Notes: generated from the letters alone by a model not told the origin. A stretch of DNA of 64,000 bases from Davidsoniella eucalypti (GCA_004009845.1 RMBW01000068.1:1-64000); one strand, 5' to 3'; counted from the stretch's first letter, positions 48,162 to 60,466 are shown. Numbers and translations: made by a program.

Positions 48162-51100
48162 TGTGCAGGAAAGAAGCAGTCGGTATCAAACGAGGTCGAT
48201 TCGGATAGGGTCGCGGGTGGGCGAGCTAGAAGAGCTGAAGAGGAGACGTGAAGCTAACAAAACTGAGAAGCTTCACGGCGTATAAAAGCAGGCCTTGATG
48301 AGTATAAGCAGAAGCGCAAAAGCTGCCGGCTTATATCACTGAGCAGAAAGAGATGAAGAGATAAGAAAAAGGGATGAGGCGGACACTAGAAGACGAGAGG
48401 AAAAAGAAGAAACGGAAAATGAAAAAAAGAGCGGCGAGGAAGGAATTAAGAAGGTTTTAAGGGGCGGCGGAGCTGGTGAGGAAGGGAGTAATTACGCAGA
48501 GTACTGGATTTTCTAGTACCGATAGTAGTAGTATGTAGCAATATCAAGTGGCAGCTACTCTACTGGGAGATCAAGCAATTGTCTCCTTTGGCCGGCTTAG
48601 GCTGGGTTCGCCTGCGGCCTGTCGTAATTGCTTTTTCTTTTTTTGTCTGTGTACCCAAAACCGCACGCCTGCCGTTCTGGTGGGCTCTACTGTGGTTTCC
48701 GTTATATCAGCCATAGCTTCATCTACTACAAATGACCATGAGATCACTTAAGCTACATGTTTGGACAGAAGGCAGTATGAAGTTTTACAGGACGGCAAGC
48801 CTGTCAACAAAGAACAACTACATTAGAACTAACAAATAAGCTAGCTGGCAACAAACTAGATCTCTGAGGACCAACAGAAGCAAAGAATAGAGGGGCTTCC
48901 CTGTTCCTCGTCTCCAGGTTCCTCTTTTTTCCCTTCTTTTTACTATGCACATTGCAGTTGTCCTCCTGCTTGCTTGTTCCCCTTCTGCGCACTGCGCTTC
49001 CTTGTTCTCATTCTCGGCTGGTCGACTTCTCCTTGGGCTCTGCGTCCCCTTCCCAGACATCAATACATCCCAGCACGCCGTCGTCCACGGCCAGGGCTCA
49101 GGGCTCAGGTCGGGTTGCGGCAGAGCTTGTTCCGTCTTCTTGTCTCTTGTTATTTTCTACTTCTTCTGCTTCTTCTAATCACTAGCTCTTGTTGCCCAAC
49201 AATGGAGCTGGCCCGCCCATGTAGCCCAGTCAGGCCGACTTTGCTATCTTGTTTATTATGCCCGATGGCCTACTGTATTTTATATACACGCTACATATCT
49301 CTAAACGTAAATGTGCAGATAACTCTAGTCCAATTCCAGCTTCAACTTAGCACAGGCTTCTATCTTTTTTTTTGTTCATGATTAAGTGCCCGCCTAGATA
49401 TTGGTACCTGTCTGCCCCACCTTCGTACAGGGCAGAAGCTCCCCCTGTAACCAATGGAACAGCTAGATGCACCCACTCTCGCACTGGGCATAACTACCAA
49501 TTTACACCGTCTGCGGCCCAGAGCGGTCTAGATAGAGAAAATACCGAAATAAATATGTTTTTAGAGAGAAGGGGCTGATAACGTAAGCAGGCAAAAGGAA
49601 AGAGAATAGAACTAAGAGAAAATATGGGGTCATTACCGAGAGCATAGACAAGCAATATGGCAAAATAACGACATAATAAGCCGAGAAATATAGCTCTCTT
49701 GGGCCTCACTTTCCATCTCTTAACATAGAAGAAATTCTCACAATGTACTCCGTATATCGAGCCCAACGGGGCACTGTCGGTCTTTTCCCAGTCTCCCATA
49801 GAGATTCCAAGACTCGGTCTTAATTGCTCGTCTAGTGCGCAGTAAAGGAACAACGCAAATGGGGATGTCCTACGCCGGTTCTGACCAGCCATCGACTTAT
49901 ATGTACAATCCGGATGGCTCCCTTCTTGCTATAGTCCTTCTCAGGAGAGCTTCTACTGCTAATCTAGCACCCAGTCATTGCGACTCTACGCTGCTCCGGC
50001 TTCCAAGACAAACAAGCATAACAAGCATAACACGCATCGATGCCCTGCAATTGTCTACTTCATTATGGCCTGCCATAGTGGTTGGTTCGTTGGCTCGTTC
50101 CTCGTTCAGTCATGAGTTCGTTTCATTCGTTGGGGTTGCTGGTTCCCCTTATAGTCGCTTCAGTCAGCCAACCTCTGCATTTGTGCCCGCTGCTTGAACA
50201 AACCTAGCCTTGATTTTCGTCTGTCAACATCGAGATCGTTTAGAGGTCGGCAAGGATATGGGATGGAGATACAAGCTTTCTTCGACGGACCACATACATC
50301 AATACACAAAATCTCCTTTTTTTCCTCGTTGTTTTATATTTTTGTTTTTCTTCAATATTTCTATATATATCATTGCCAACTTATCTCAAGCCTTGCTAAG
50401 TGCCCACATAGAAAGGGGAATATAATGAATAATGAGCGAGCCCAATGACCTGGCAAGTTAAATCTGGGTCAAGCAATAAAACGAATTATTTGCGGCAAAT
50501 TAGCAATCCGTACCCAGCCAGCTTAGGCTTTTAATAGCATCAAGACCTGAAAGTCACAAAGGAATGGCTAGTTCTACATTTGGTGCTAAAGCTAAAGCTG
50601 AATGAACCATCCCATAGTTTGCTGATAATATTAAACGCAACTTTGCAAAAACTAGAGAAAATATCACAAAAGACCTTTTGGTATGGATTGTAAGTTATAT
50701 GAGATAGTGGCTGGCTTACACTATTCGACTGCGCCAAATCTCTAGTGTAAGCCACAGTCAATATTTCCTCGCATATGCTTGTATATCTGAACATTGGAAA
50801 GTACATTGATATGTAATACCAACACGTTTCTCTATGCTCTTTTCTGCAAAGCCGCAGAGCCGCGTAATTTAGGTCTGAGGAGTAATGACAAGTCTAACAT
50901 CTATTTCCCTGCATATATCTGTCTAGTTGTACATAAAGCAAAGACTCGCTACAAGACAAGGTGCAGATTCCAGTCATATCACATCCGAGGAGGCTGGCAA
51001 CCAAATGAACGCCAGCCAATATCACAATCTACGCAGATAACGAGTCTATGTCGGGAATGCTATGCCGTCACAAAATATGCCATCTTACTTGCGTGTAGCA

Positions 51101-53553
51101 TCGTGCCAATCAGCCAAGCTCGACGTATCAGGCTCGAGTGCTACAGTACAGACAATAATAAAAAGAAGAACAGGCCTTGGCATCGATCGAAGCATGTCAA
51201 TAAATGTACACCCTAGGCATACCTATGTACATACATAGTAGAAATAGGCAGTAATCGACAGTCCAGTCTAGCCTAGATCCTAAAAGTTCAGCATAGCAAA
51301 TCTACTCATACGCCCCTGTCTAGGACAAGTTATGTAATTGACAGTTCAGCGTCTGGCGATCGGATCAACCTCAAGGATTGAAAAGTCCAGATTGTTCGGA
51401 CAGAGACCTCGTGATGACGGTCTCCTGAATCGCATATGAACCCTTATCCTGGTCTCAGGGTTAAGAACATATCTTGCGTATCTACACTCTGCTTCTTTTT
51501 CGTTGTTTTGGGTGAATTGATCCATGATGGAAGTCTCTGGATATACACTTTAGCGGCGTTGTTTGCTCAAATTTGACGTCTCGTGGAAGACCATGGAACT
51601 GATACTGCCTTAACACGATGCAACCCTAAACTATCTCACCTAAGTGGCCAACGACTAGAAGTTACTCGCCGCAGCCCAACGATGCCTGTTTAATAGAGCC
51701 GACAAGTTGAATGCGCTCTCCTTCTATATGCGGTGTTACTCTGATATTCGACCGACTTCTATTAACAGTTCCTGCCGAGATAGTACCTTGGCCTGTGGAC
51801 ATTCATATTCTTCGACGTCGATCTTTATTGTAAACCAAGAGAAGAGATGACATCTACACCAGAAGATTTTGCACGTGCTTATCTTAGCGGTCTAACTAGC
51901 TATATGTCTCCGGCGTTTCTTTTCCATATAGTTTGGCCAAGTTTCTGCATGCTGCCGCTCACGGAAACTGGGAGGGCCTCATGTCAAGCAAAAGCCTATG
52001 TTTGGACCATTCGAAAAGAAAACTCGAGAACCAGAAGTTGCCCAAGCCCACCACCCCTCATTGAGCCTCGACATCCTTCTTTTTTTTTTCCTTGTTCTCA
52101 GACGGCATCTTTCTCGCCATCGGCTGCCCCGCGTTTCCTTTTTTCTACGCGTTGCATGACGGGAAAAAATAAAATAGCTTTCTTCTCGGAGAGACTTGGG
52201 TATCAAATTATAGGGTTGATATGATTGATTATCGCCTCTGTATACATGTACTTACTCAAATACTTCTTTATTACGCGAAGACTCCTTAGTCGCCTCTTCC
52301 CACCAAAAAGCAGCAACATTGAACATGTAGCAACCGAGCCGCCCCTCCTATAGGATAGGCTTTGGGCCGTCATACATACATAATACAGACAACTATATAC
52401 CTTTTTAGTGTTCCAAAGACGATGGATCAACACGTCGGTGCGGAGCTGTCAGAACAGTCGTATACATGTAAGCTCGTGGGATAATCCAAGTAAAAAGAAA
52501 ACATACAGACAGAAATATGGAAAAAAGCCAGCCCAACCATTCAACACATCTTCAACCCCTCCAAAGCGTTACAGCAATCAACCCCTCTTTATTACTGCAT
52601 TCGGTCACATGCAGCACTTCAATATGCACTCTGATGTTATCTGCATGTTACCAAGAAGACGCTATCAGGCCCAAAGCGAACGGAATGCTCATTGTCCTAA
52701 ATCTCTTCTTTGTTCTCCTAACAAGTAAAAAATAAAGGAAAAAAGTACAAATCTTAGCTAGTGATGAAAGTCAAAAAATTTTTACAGACGTATTCTTCAG
52801 TTTTGCCGATTTTTTTCTTCCTTGTTCCTGTACAGCTGAGGATAAACGCATATTTTGAGGGACCATTTGGCTCTCCCAAAAGGCCAGCTACAACAAGCTT
52901 GACCATGACAGCTTCATTATCGAGTCAAAAACTGGTGAGAAAGCCTGGTTTAAACCTTAATATGTATGTTTACGAACCGAAGGAAGAATATACCTGCCGC
53001 TAGTACTAATATTGGACTAGTTTATCGTGGCTAACTACTAATAAAAATCGAAAAAAGAACGAGGTAGAGATAGATATATGTTCATGCTTTTTCTTACATC
53101 CCTAACCGCACAGGTCAAACATCTTCTCGTACATTTCGCTATGCCTATTTGGGACACCGCCTTTTTCTTTAATTTAACCCATCAGACCCTTATATGTATT
53201 TTTCAATATTGTATCAGACTCTCTTAAGACTGAAATATTTGTTTATTCATTGTAAGAGTCATGGATAGGTCATTTGACATCCTCCCATATACACACGTAG
53301 TGTAGCCCGAGTAAAGGTTAGCTCATACGGCATTAACATGAGATTCTTAATACTGAACTCCTCCTAGGTCCATTACAAACTAATATATATCTAGGAAGAA
53401 CGAAAACATCGAGATATAGAAATAATCTAGAAACCCAATATATATACAACCAGTACAATCTAGGAATGAAGTGACCACAGTATAAAAAGGTTCAAGGGCG
53501 TTGTACAGCAAGGTTCCCATCTGAAGGAAACTATATATGGCAGGCAAGGCGTC
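48162..53553. other. Gene-poor stretch upstream of UGP1
   Basis: About 5.4 kb. The first few hundred bases (48162-48540) are purine-rich on the plus strand, meaning pyrimidine-rich in the UGP1 sense, consistent with its leader and promoter. Beyond that no gene is recognised. ATG frames of about 110-130 codons (49494-49892 minus; 49859-50197 plus; 51847-52224 plus) have no motif and ordinary AT-rich composition. A short direct repeat of ACAAGCATA occurs near 50011-50029. No tRNA or transposon ends were seen. Confidence 0.4.
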
Positions 53554-53937
53554 TTATAGAGGAAAGTCGAAAGCTATAGCGCTCCATACGACGTCCCAAG
53601 AACAAGATTTAGGGTTCCAAGATTGTGATTGCGCCCCGTAGAGGAGTATGACGCTGATGGACGCCTTCCGGGCATTTCGACTCAGGCGGTTGCTCTTTGT
53701 GCGCGCATCAGTAGTCAATGGGAAGGCAATACATTCTATTCGTCTCATACTTCCGATAGATAGGTAGAAGCTATAAATCATCTCAAAGTAGGTTTTCCAT
53801 CCTAACCTTTTACCCGGGAGTCTATTGTCGATGAGGCGTCTTTCTAGCCATATCACGGTCTCTTGTATAGGATAGTTAACATCCGTTTTGATCCCAACGG
53901 TGTACTTAGTATCTTGTGCAAAGTGCCTAAACTTCAT
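53554..53937 (-). CDS. Hypothetical 127-residue ORF
   Basis: An ATG-initiated frame on the same strand as, and 271 bp downstream of, the FAR1-type gene. The predicted protein has balanced composition with no low complexity (for example ETVIWLERRLIDNRLPGKRLGWKTYFEMIYSFYL) and no signal peptide. I do not recognise a domain. It may be a real small gene, a remnant of a larger decayed gene, or chance. Its position next to a transposase-derived ORF makes a mobile-element remnant possible. Confidence 0.3.
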   Translation of the reverse strand: MKFRHFAQDTKYTVGIKTDVNYPIQETVIWLERRLIDNRLPGKRLGWKTYFEMIYSFYLSIGSMRRIECIAFPLTTDARTKSNRLSRNARKASISVILLYGAQSQSWNPKSCSWDVVWSAIAFDFPL

Positions 53938-54208
53938 GACCTTCCAAGCTCCAAGACTAAAATGAGATCGTGGACAGGAGTTGATGAGACTTGAGATAGG
54001 TAGGTAAGAAGGTAAGAAGCCAAAGGCAGACTGGTAACCAACTCAAATCATACAAAGTATTATAAATGCGTATCATCGCGATTCACCATTTATCTCCTAT
54101 GCGAATCGATGAGGCAGTGTGCTAAAAGCCTCTGTCAGAACCAGGCTGAGAAGGTGTGAAAACACCATACTCGTATAAAATGTTTTTCTCTTGCGGCTGT
54201 TCGAGAAG

Positions 54209-54841
54209 TTATTTTTCAGCTGTACTGCCTTGCGCGATCTCCGCTCGAATCTTCTGAATGTAGTTTTCTATATCTTTCTTGATGAAAATACCGTCTGGAA
54301 ATTGACACTCTAGTGTTTTGAAGATCTGTTGAGGCTTGATTCCAACCGAGTTCATAGATTTGATTAGAGACTTCATCTGGTCTGAAAGAAAACGGAGAGG
54401 CGCCAACGTGGTGGCATCTTGGAAAGGCTCGTGGTTTGAATGCCGAGACTTGCAAGAAAATGCCCATTTTCTGTTGTTTTTGTCGAGTGAGGATAGAATG
54501 GCTTTCCACGTACAGCCAGCCTTATATGGTGAAGTTCTGCGTGTGTTCCTGCAAGCCGATTTACCTTTTCCCCTCGCGCATGAAAGATACACGGCTTCCA
54601 GTCTCGTCCCTCTCCTTTCTTTATTCGACCTGAGTCGTATCACAGAGAACCCTTCATCTTTCGCCCATTTCTTCACATCTGATTCTATCTCTTCAATAGA
54701 ATCGTATAAGGGGCCGGCAATAAGCCGGTGGTTGGTTGGGGGTTCATTCCACAGTGATCCAGAGGGTACAGAAGGCGAGGCAGGACATGGTGGCATAGAG
54801 GTATCAGTAGGGTCTTGCAAACGGAATGTAAACTGTGACAT
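54209..54841 (-). CDS. FAR1/WRKY-GCM1-type DNA-binding protein, related to Mutator-like transposase N-terminus
   Basis: A 210-residue frame. A proline-rich N-terminus leads into a FAR1-like domain: DSIEEIESDVKKWAKDEGFSVIRLRS, then the zinc-binding region with Cys88, Cys110, His134 and His137 (KAGCTWKAIL and SRHSNHEPF). A helical segment follows (LSDQMKSLIKSMNSVGIKPQQIF... IKKDIENYIQKIRAE), which in Mutator-like (MULE) transposases lies just before the catalytic DDE domain. The catalytic domain is absent. After the TAA stop the same frame stays open for 28 codons, beginning LLEQPQEKNILYEYG, which could be decayed transposase coding sequence. It is therefore either a truncated transposon relic or a domesticated DNA-binding protein. 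No terminal inverted repeats were identified. Confidence 0.6.
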   Translation of the reverse strand: MSQFTFRLQDPTDTSMPPCPASPSVPSGSLWNEPPTNHRLIAGPLYDSIEEIESDVKKWAKDEGFSVIRLRSNKERRGTRLEAVYLSCARGKGKSACRNTRRTSPYKAGCTWKAILSSLDKNNRKWAFSCKSRHSNHEPFQDATTLAPLRFLSDQMKSLIKSMNSVGIKPQQIFKTLECQFPDGIFIKKDIENYIQKIRAEIAQGSTAEK

Positions 54842-55547
54842 GTTGACTTGAATAAGTTAGAAAATATATGAGAAAAGACCCCTAGCTTTGTGGTTTGAAA
54901 ACGTCTAAAAACCTACTGATAATCATCCGTTTGGCCTTCGTAGTTGGTGTTTACTCTTTTAGATTACAAGTTGTTGTTTATTTCTACAATAGCTTTGCCA
55001 TATTACAGGTGTTTTGTTTTCAGAAAGCTGGCAGAAAACCAGCGGTGTCCCAAATAGGTTCAGCTGAGTGCATGCGATTCTTTTTGACCTGTGTGATTAG
55101 GGGATCTACTCTCTTGGTTATTTTTAATATTGTTAATTATTGACTTCAGTTATTGATCGATTACACTAACGACCGAGATAGGTAGGATAGGGTTATATGC
55201 ATGATCAAGGGTTTATATATACAGAGTAGAAGCTACGTAGTTATTTTGAATTTGAGTCTGATGGCATTTCCCATCGTATCAACTCTTTTTACAATATTTA
55301 TTGAAAAACTGAATACTTTTAATATATCTGAGGATAAGTATAAGTCTTCGGATGGTTTAACCACGAAAGGCGTTAACGACACTGGCTAGAGCAAAGCGAC
55401 TAGATATAGACCAGTCACCTTGATAGAACAGATACAAAAAAGTCATTCATACCGCTAAATATATCTCTATACGACCTACGGCCTACAATCAGTTACGCTC
55501 AACCTTGCCATCTATTCCCCCAAAATAGCGAGAAAATACAATCTGCC
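54842..55547. promoter_or_regulatory. Intergenic region between divergent FAR1-type and DUF3605 genes
   Basis: About 700 bp of AT-rich DNA between the two divergent start codons. The part near 55400-55547 is the likely promoter and leader of the DUF3605 gene. The short frames inside (54895-55143, 55201-55389) lack a supportable ATG start or any motif. Confidence 0.4.
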
Positions 55548-56289
55548 ATGTCTTCCGAAGCCAAGCCTGATCCAACGGTCTGGTGGAACTTGAACGTGCC
55601 GGAACACGAGCATACAGTTGAGATACCGGATTTCCTAGTCGACGTAACTGAGCGTGACAAGCAGCTCACGAGCAGCCTCGAGACTGAATACGAACCTATG
55701 TCATGGGAAACCTGCAAGGACATCGTAGCACGCCACGACCTATCAGCACTACACCGCTCGCCGCTATCTATACGGCGATATCGCCAGGCACTAGCACAGC
55801 TGCGCGCAGAGCACGGCTCGGTGATTGCCTTTCTACAGAACGTACGGGTGGGCTGGCCCGGGGAAATCACGCCTAGCGGAGCGCCGTGGTTTCAGGATGC
55901 CACGGACTACAAGATCATCTACAATGATTGGCCGTATGGCATCGACCGTCGCATCGTGCACCTCGTCGTCTGGACTAAGTTCGAGCTCGAGGAGGAGCCT
56001 GGAACGAACAAGATGACGGCGCCGATGCAAAAGGCGGTGGAGGACTTTGTGGCACGGACTTTCCTAAGTAGGCTGTCGGCGGAAAATGTAAGTATCTCAT
56101 GTTTGGCTGATATATTGTGTTGTCTGCTAATACGCTGGTTTTTAGGTTATCTGGTTCAAGAACTGGGCTGCTATCAAATCGGTAGCCGCACTAGAGCACT
56201 TTCACGTGATGCTGTTTGACCCCGATCTTAGTTTTGTCAGTGAGATCACGAACGGTGATCGACCAATGTGCGATACATTCAAGTTCTAA
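55548..56289 (+). CDS. GIG1: DUF3605 protein, N-acetylglucosamine-induced protein 1-like
   Basis: A 227-residue protein in exons 55548-56087 and 56146-56289 (58-bp intron). It matches the DUF3605 family, whose Candida albicans member Gig1 is induced by N-acetylglucosamine. The biochemical activity of the family is unknown to me. Conserved blocks are readable: WETCKDIV (53-60), HRSPLSIRRYRQALAQLRAEHGS (69-91), the hallmark YNDWPYGIDRRIVHLVVWTKFELE (125-148), and after the splice VIWFKNWAAIKSVAALEHFHVMLFDPD (181-207). It ends in ITNGDRP. No signal peptide or transmembrane segment is present, so it is probably cytosolic. The ATG at 55548 is the first in frame. It converges on the FolB-domain gene with 96 bp between stops. 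Family assignment is firm from memory; the symbol is borrowed from Candida. Confidence 0.88.
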
Positions 56290-56385
56290 ATTCGACAAAG
56301 AAAGGATCAGAACTGAGGGATCTTTAGTTTCGTAGTCGTATCTCATATTATTTACTATATGCAATCATATAACGTGAACGTGACT

Positions 56386-57470
56386 TTAAACAGCAATATA
56401 CTCGATGCATGCGCCATCGGCCATAGGAACCGCCGTTGGCTTTGATAATGATAGTTTGATTTGCCAACCACCGGGACCGTCATAGAAGTTTGCCCGCTCG
56501 GGGTAAAACTGTAGTTTGATAGCAGTGGAGATTTTCTCAACCAACGCCTCTAGAGTCCCAAAGGACGACTCGTGCATGACCTATTGAAGTGGTGTTAGCA
56601 AAGACGAAAGATGTAGATATGTGTAAGTAGTTGACTGACCTTCTTGACAATGGCTTCTAGGGTTGTGTACGTATCGACATCCTCCTCAAACCTATCGATT
56701 TGCACATCTGTCACAACTACCTGTTTTGCCAGCCGTTCGTTATCGTTCATGCCAATCAATGTTGGCACACGCATCTCATGAATCTTGAGCGCAACACCGT
56801 ACGTCTTGACTACGCTGGGTGATCCCCCGATCCTCCACGACCGTAAAGCCGAGCCGGCATCCTCCTGATAAACCGCGGTGGCTGTCAAGCTAACACCACT
56901 GCCCAAAAGCGACGCCTTGGGAAGCATGACGCTGACGGTTAGCGACCGAACCACGTTTAAGTCCAAAAACGGCCGGCCGTCGTTGATACCGGAGCTACCG
57001 TAGTCGATGCCGTCCTCCTCATAATCGGCACCCAACGGCTTCCCCGTTGGATACGCCTTATAACCATCAACAGAAACGCCCGTCAACGTGGCCCAGACAC
57101 GATCCAACACGCCACGAAGGCTAATCGGTGGTAGATCGCTGTGTGTGGACGAGTCATGCGGATTCGAGATGCTGCCGATCTGACGTAGGTTCATATGGTT
57201 CAACGTCGACAGTACCGCCTTGGATAATAGCCCGTAGTGTACCGTATCGCCGGCCACTTGGTCAGTCTGCTGCGCACGCACAAATGGCTGCGATAGCGAG
57301 ACATCGATCGAGATAGTTATTGGTTGCGGCTTGTTCGGCCGGCCCCAGGCATCGTGGCCGGCCTGCACGATAGAGGCTAAGTTAAACACCTTGACCGAGC
57401 CAGTCGGCTCACCAGCGCTCATGCGCGTTTGCCACACGGTCTTAAGATGGGCCTTTCTTCCGTAATCCAT
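56386..57470 (-). CDS. Tandem FolB-domain protein (dihydroneopterin aldolase/epimerase family)
   Basis: A 341-residue protein from exons 57470-56640 and 56580-56386 (59-bp intron), joined in phase 0 as IVKK-VMHESSF. It appears to hold two FolB domains. Domain 1 (about 25-200) has VFNLASIVQAGHDAW, DTVHYGLLSK (Tyr79) and VMLPKASLLGSGVSL (Lys185), with an insertion between them. Domain 2 (about 225-341) has ALKIHEMRVPTLIGMNDNERLAKQ (Glu245), VDTYTTLEAIV (Tyr268), FGTLEALVEKI and LSKPTAVPMADGACIE (Lys324). In bacterial FolB, Glu, Tyr and Lys form the catalytic site. Here domain 2 retains all three, whereas domain 1 has Trp-Gly-Arg where the Glu is expected. It is separate from the trifunctional folate enzyme Fol1, so a pterin- or folate-related role is inferred, not shown. 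Confidence 0.78.
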
Positions 57471-60460
57471 GACTGCTATCTGGAGGGAGAGAGGGGGGAA
57501 AAAGAGAATATATGATCAATGAACTTGTGTAGAAGACCCAAAATGATATAAAGAGAACCTCGATAGATTGAAATCAGTAGATTGAGTTGGTGACACAGGG
57601 AAAATATGCGGTTAAACTGAGAAAGGCTCGGAACGGCAACTGTCAATTGCTAACGCGATGTAGAATTTTCGTGGGGCAAGTACGTTTGTACTGCCGTTGT
57701 ATCTGTGGACGGAAGTTTCCTGGCCAAGCGCTCGGTAGCTGCCGGGACTGATATATGCGTTGGATGATGATGAGCAGATAAGTGAGGAAGGAAAAATAGC
57801 AACATAGAAATAAAAGAAGGGTCCTTGCTTTGGTCAACGAGAAAGAATCCTGGTTTTAACATCTGTAGCTCCTAATCTAGTATTTTGCAATTCAGTTGTG
57901 GCAGCTTTTAGCGCGGGGTATTCCTGCTGACTATACATTGCAAGCTTTCACAAGGCCAAAGCACTGATGTACACATCTTTGCCTCGTTCTTTTACGAGAA
58001 GGGTTGACTAGCTCTGTCGATCGAGAGTAGAGCCGGATTGCGCGAATGACACTGCTCAAGACAGCAATTATACTCGGAGTTGCGGCAGCTTGGCTCTCAT
58101 ATGATCTAGTAGACGGCACAAGTTGCCGTTTTGCTGTAGTGTCGTTGCTCTATTAGCGCCCGTTGCCAGCACGCATTGCATGATGCATGGGGTGCTGCCG
58201 ATATGCGGGATGGCTTCTATTCGGCAACCGCTAAGTAGCTCCATTCCCCCATGTCTTACTATTTTCTTTCCGGAAGATAGGCACGGAAAGGTAGCGTAAA
58301 GACGGCAACTATAAGAGCCGCAGCGGCCGTTTTCATTGCCTATGCCGTGACAAGTCGGATAATCGGCCTCTGCTAGATTTCTAGAGCTGTAGCGACTGGA
58401 TGATGACGGCCGATTCCCGTAGTAGAGACAGCGATTCGTTCTGCGGGGACGAACCATATGTAGATGCACTGTTTTTGTTTCTCGACGTCTAATAGACATG
58501 AAGGGATAGCGTAAGCAAGTTTGTCGTACTAGACTACTCTTCTTGTCTTCCCATGTAACGGCCAAGTTATATCCCGAGAGACGTCCCAGGTACGTACTAC
58601 CATCTTTACAGGCGGAAGATATCCGGGAGCTCTAATGCAGGTGTCAAGTCGGCTTGGATTGGCCACATCTCGATTAAACTCAGCACAGCCACTCTGCAAG
58701 ATACCACAGATGCAGCTTGTTATGACAAGTGCAGTAAGACGATAGGTAGGATGGTATCCAATACGATATTATTATTAGTCTAGAAAATTCTTCAGAAACA
58801 CGAGAAGAATACGACGCCGGCCACAAGTCTAACCGTACGTCATATCGTGATATTACCAGCCGACTATGGGCACAGTCATATCTAGCTGTGCTAATCTTCG
58901 TCATATACCATACTATATCAGCAGCAGGTATCAAGCGACAAGAAGAACGGCCTTGTATTCCGCACTGGGAAATCACTTCACGCGCCACCTAACGAATCTA
59001 GGCTATTCCTCCATGTCGCCGGGGGATCTCTGAGGTCTAAGCTTGCCGTTTAATGATTGAATAAAACAAGAGTGCTTTTTTTTCTCGGTAATTATAGAAG
59101 AAGATGCTGATGATATGAGAAGAGTCGTCGTTTATTTAAGGAAAAAAAAGACACTCGGATATACTCACTTCGAGGCCAAGCCGATCAGTGCTGTCATTTC
59201 GGCGGCAATACAGTACCAGCCGGTGATTGCTAATCTTTCTTTTGACGCGAGATAGAGCACAGAGCAGTAGTATTTTTTTGGGGGGTTCGTCTCTATCTAT
59301 CTCTTTATTTTCCTGTCGCGGCTACGATATATCTCCGGCCGAATGATATCTATCACTACGCCAACATGTATACAGAATATACAGGAACAGCGAAAAAAAA
59401 AAAAAAAAAAAAAAAAAAAGCCCCCAAAGAGACGATCACGATGTCCAAAGGAACACGTAAGCGGCGTGTTTGAGGACGCGAGAACAGCGTACATGACGTA
59501 CCGGAGCAACCAAACCGGGGGCCATGATCTAGATGCCGATAACCAGCCATTATTCTTCGTCTACATGGCTTCTTTAAATGCTCTCCCCCCTCCATGCTAT
59601 TCACAGAAAACCATCATGGACTAGATGAGCGCTGAACCTTGGCTACTTCGCCATTATCTACTAGCGAAAACTGCCAACTGGGGGGCAGGAGAGGCTTGAG
59701 TACATCAGTAGCCATAGGAACTGGCCATATGCAAGTCCTCGACAAGTTCACCGACAAGGCTTCTCGCTGCATTTGCAAGGGGCTATAGAGAAAAAACGAA
59801 AGGATATACGATGTGTCTGCCAACTGAACTCTGATCATGCCAGCTAACCAGAGAATAGCAACACTCGGGACATGCAAGAAGATAACAAGTCCAGGCTCAG
59901 AATGCCTGTGCTAGCTGCAGATGGATCAGCTAGCCCTGACTATGTGATTTGCTTGCCTCTTTAGATCACGGCGTTTTCATGAAGCCAACCAAGATTCTTC
60001 TATCTTTGTCTTCTCTAGCCATGTTGTCGTCGTATAACGCTGGGAATAAGGAAGAGATATCAAGATACAACAATGAGGCCCTGGCCTCGGGATGACCATA
60101 GTCACATACATATATACACCATGGCAAGTGAAAAGAAGAAAAAAAGCACGGCCTTCTCTACACTAACATTATCTTCTACTTGCTGCGTATCGCTGTACAA
60201 AAGTATAATCGTAATCGGCTTGTTGCTTTCTTTCTGCTGCACAAATCCCCTAGCGAGCCATAACAAGCCTCTGGGCTGCAACAATAGTCAGTTCGATGCT
60301 GGTCTATCCACATGATAGCCAGCCATACATTTTCCGACTTTTGTTTTTGTTGTTGTCATGTTCATGGAGGGGAAGATATGCAATGCGGAATTGAGCCAAT
60401 GAGGCACGCACCATATCACATATTGCAAGTATATTGCTTCTACTATATTATCATGAACAG
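57471..60460. other. Gene-poor stretch right of the FolB gene
   Basis: About 3 kb with no recognised gene. The first 150 bases are the FolB-gene leader. Minus-strand frames at 58068-58565 and 58680-58988 are fairly long, but the first lacks an initiating ATG and neither shows a domain. A small stem-loop (TGCAGCTTGT...ACAAGTGCA, 58711-58733) and a 27-A run (59393-59419) are present. Confidence 0.4.
59393..59419. repeat. Poly-A tract, 27 nt
   Basis: An uninterrupted run of 27 A, followed by GCCCCC. It makes the plus-strand polylysine and minus-strand polyphenylalanine frames around it artefactual. It may be simple slippage or the tail of a retroposed sequence; no flanking target duplication was evident. 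Confidence 0.8.
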
Positions 60461-60466
60461 GTCCGC

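Noticed and set aside
49494..49892. 132-codon minus-strand ATG frame
   Set aside because: No motif and ordinary AT-rich composition in a gene-poor stretch. The length is within chance expectation.
50794..51216. 140-codon plus-strand frame
   Set aside because: It opens with TTG rather than ATG and shows no motif.
51847..52224. 125-codon plus-strand ATG frame
   Set aside because: The second half is Phe/Pro/Ser-rich from a T run, and there is no domain or splice context.
55548..56289. First idea that this gene encodes eIF4E
   Set aside because: The tryptophan spacing does not fit, and YNDWPYGID with EHFHVMLFDPD identifies DUF3605.
56386..57470. First idea that this gene is a uricase
   Set aside because: Motifs such as DTVHYG, TLEALVEKI and LSKPTAV fit the FolB fold and not the uricase signatures.
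58068..58565. 165-codon minus-strand frame
   Set aside because: It begins at a TTG with no nearby ATG and shows no recognisable domain.
59343..59624. Frame with a polylysine run (and polyphenylalanine frames on the other strand)
   Set aside because: These are translations of the 27-A homopolymer, not genes.
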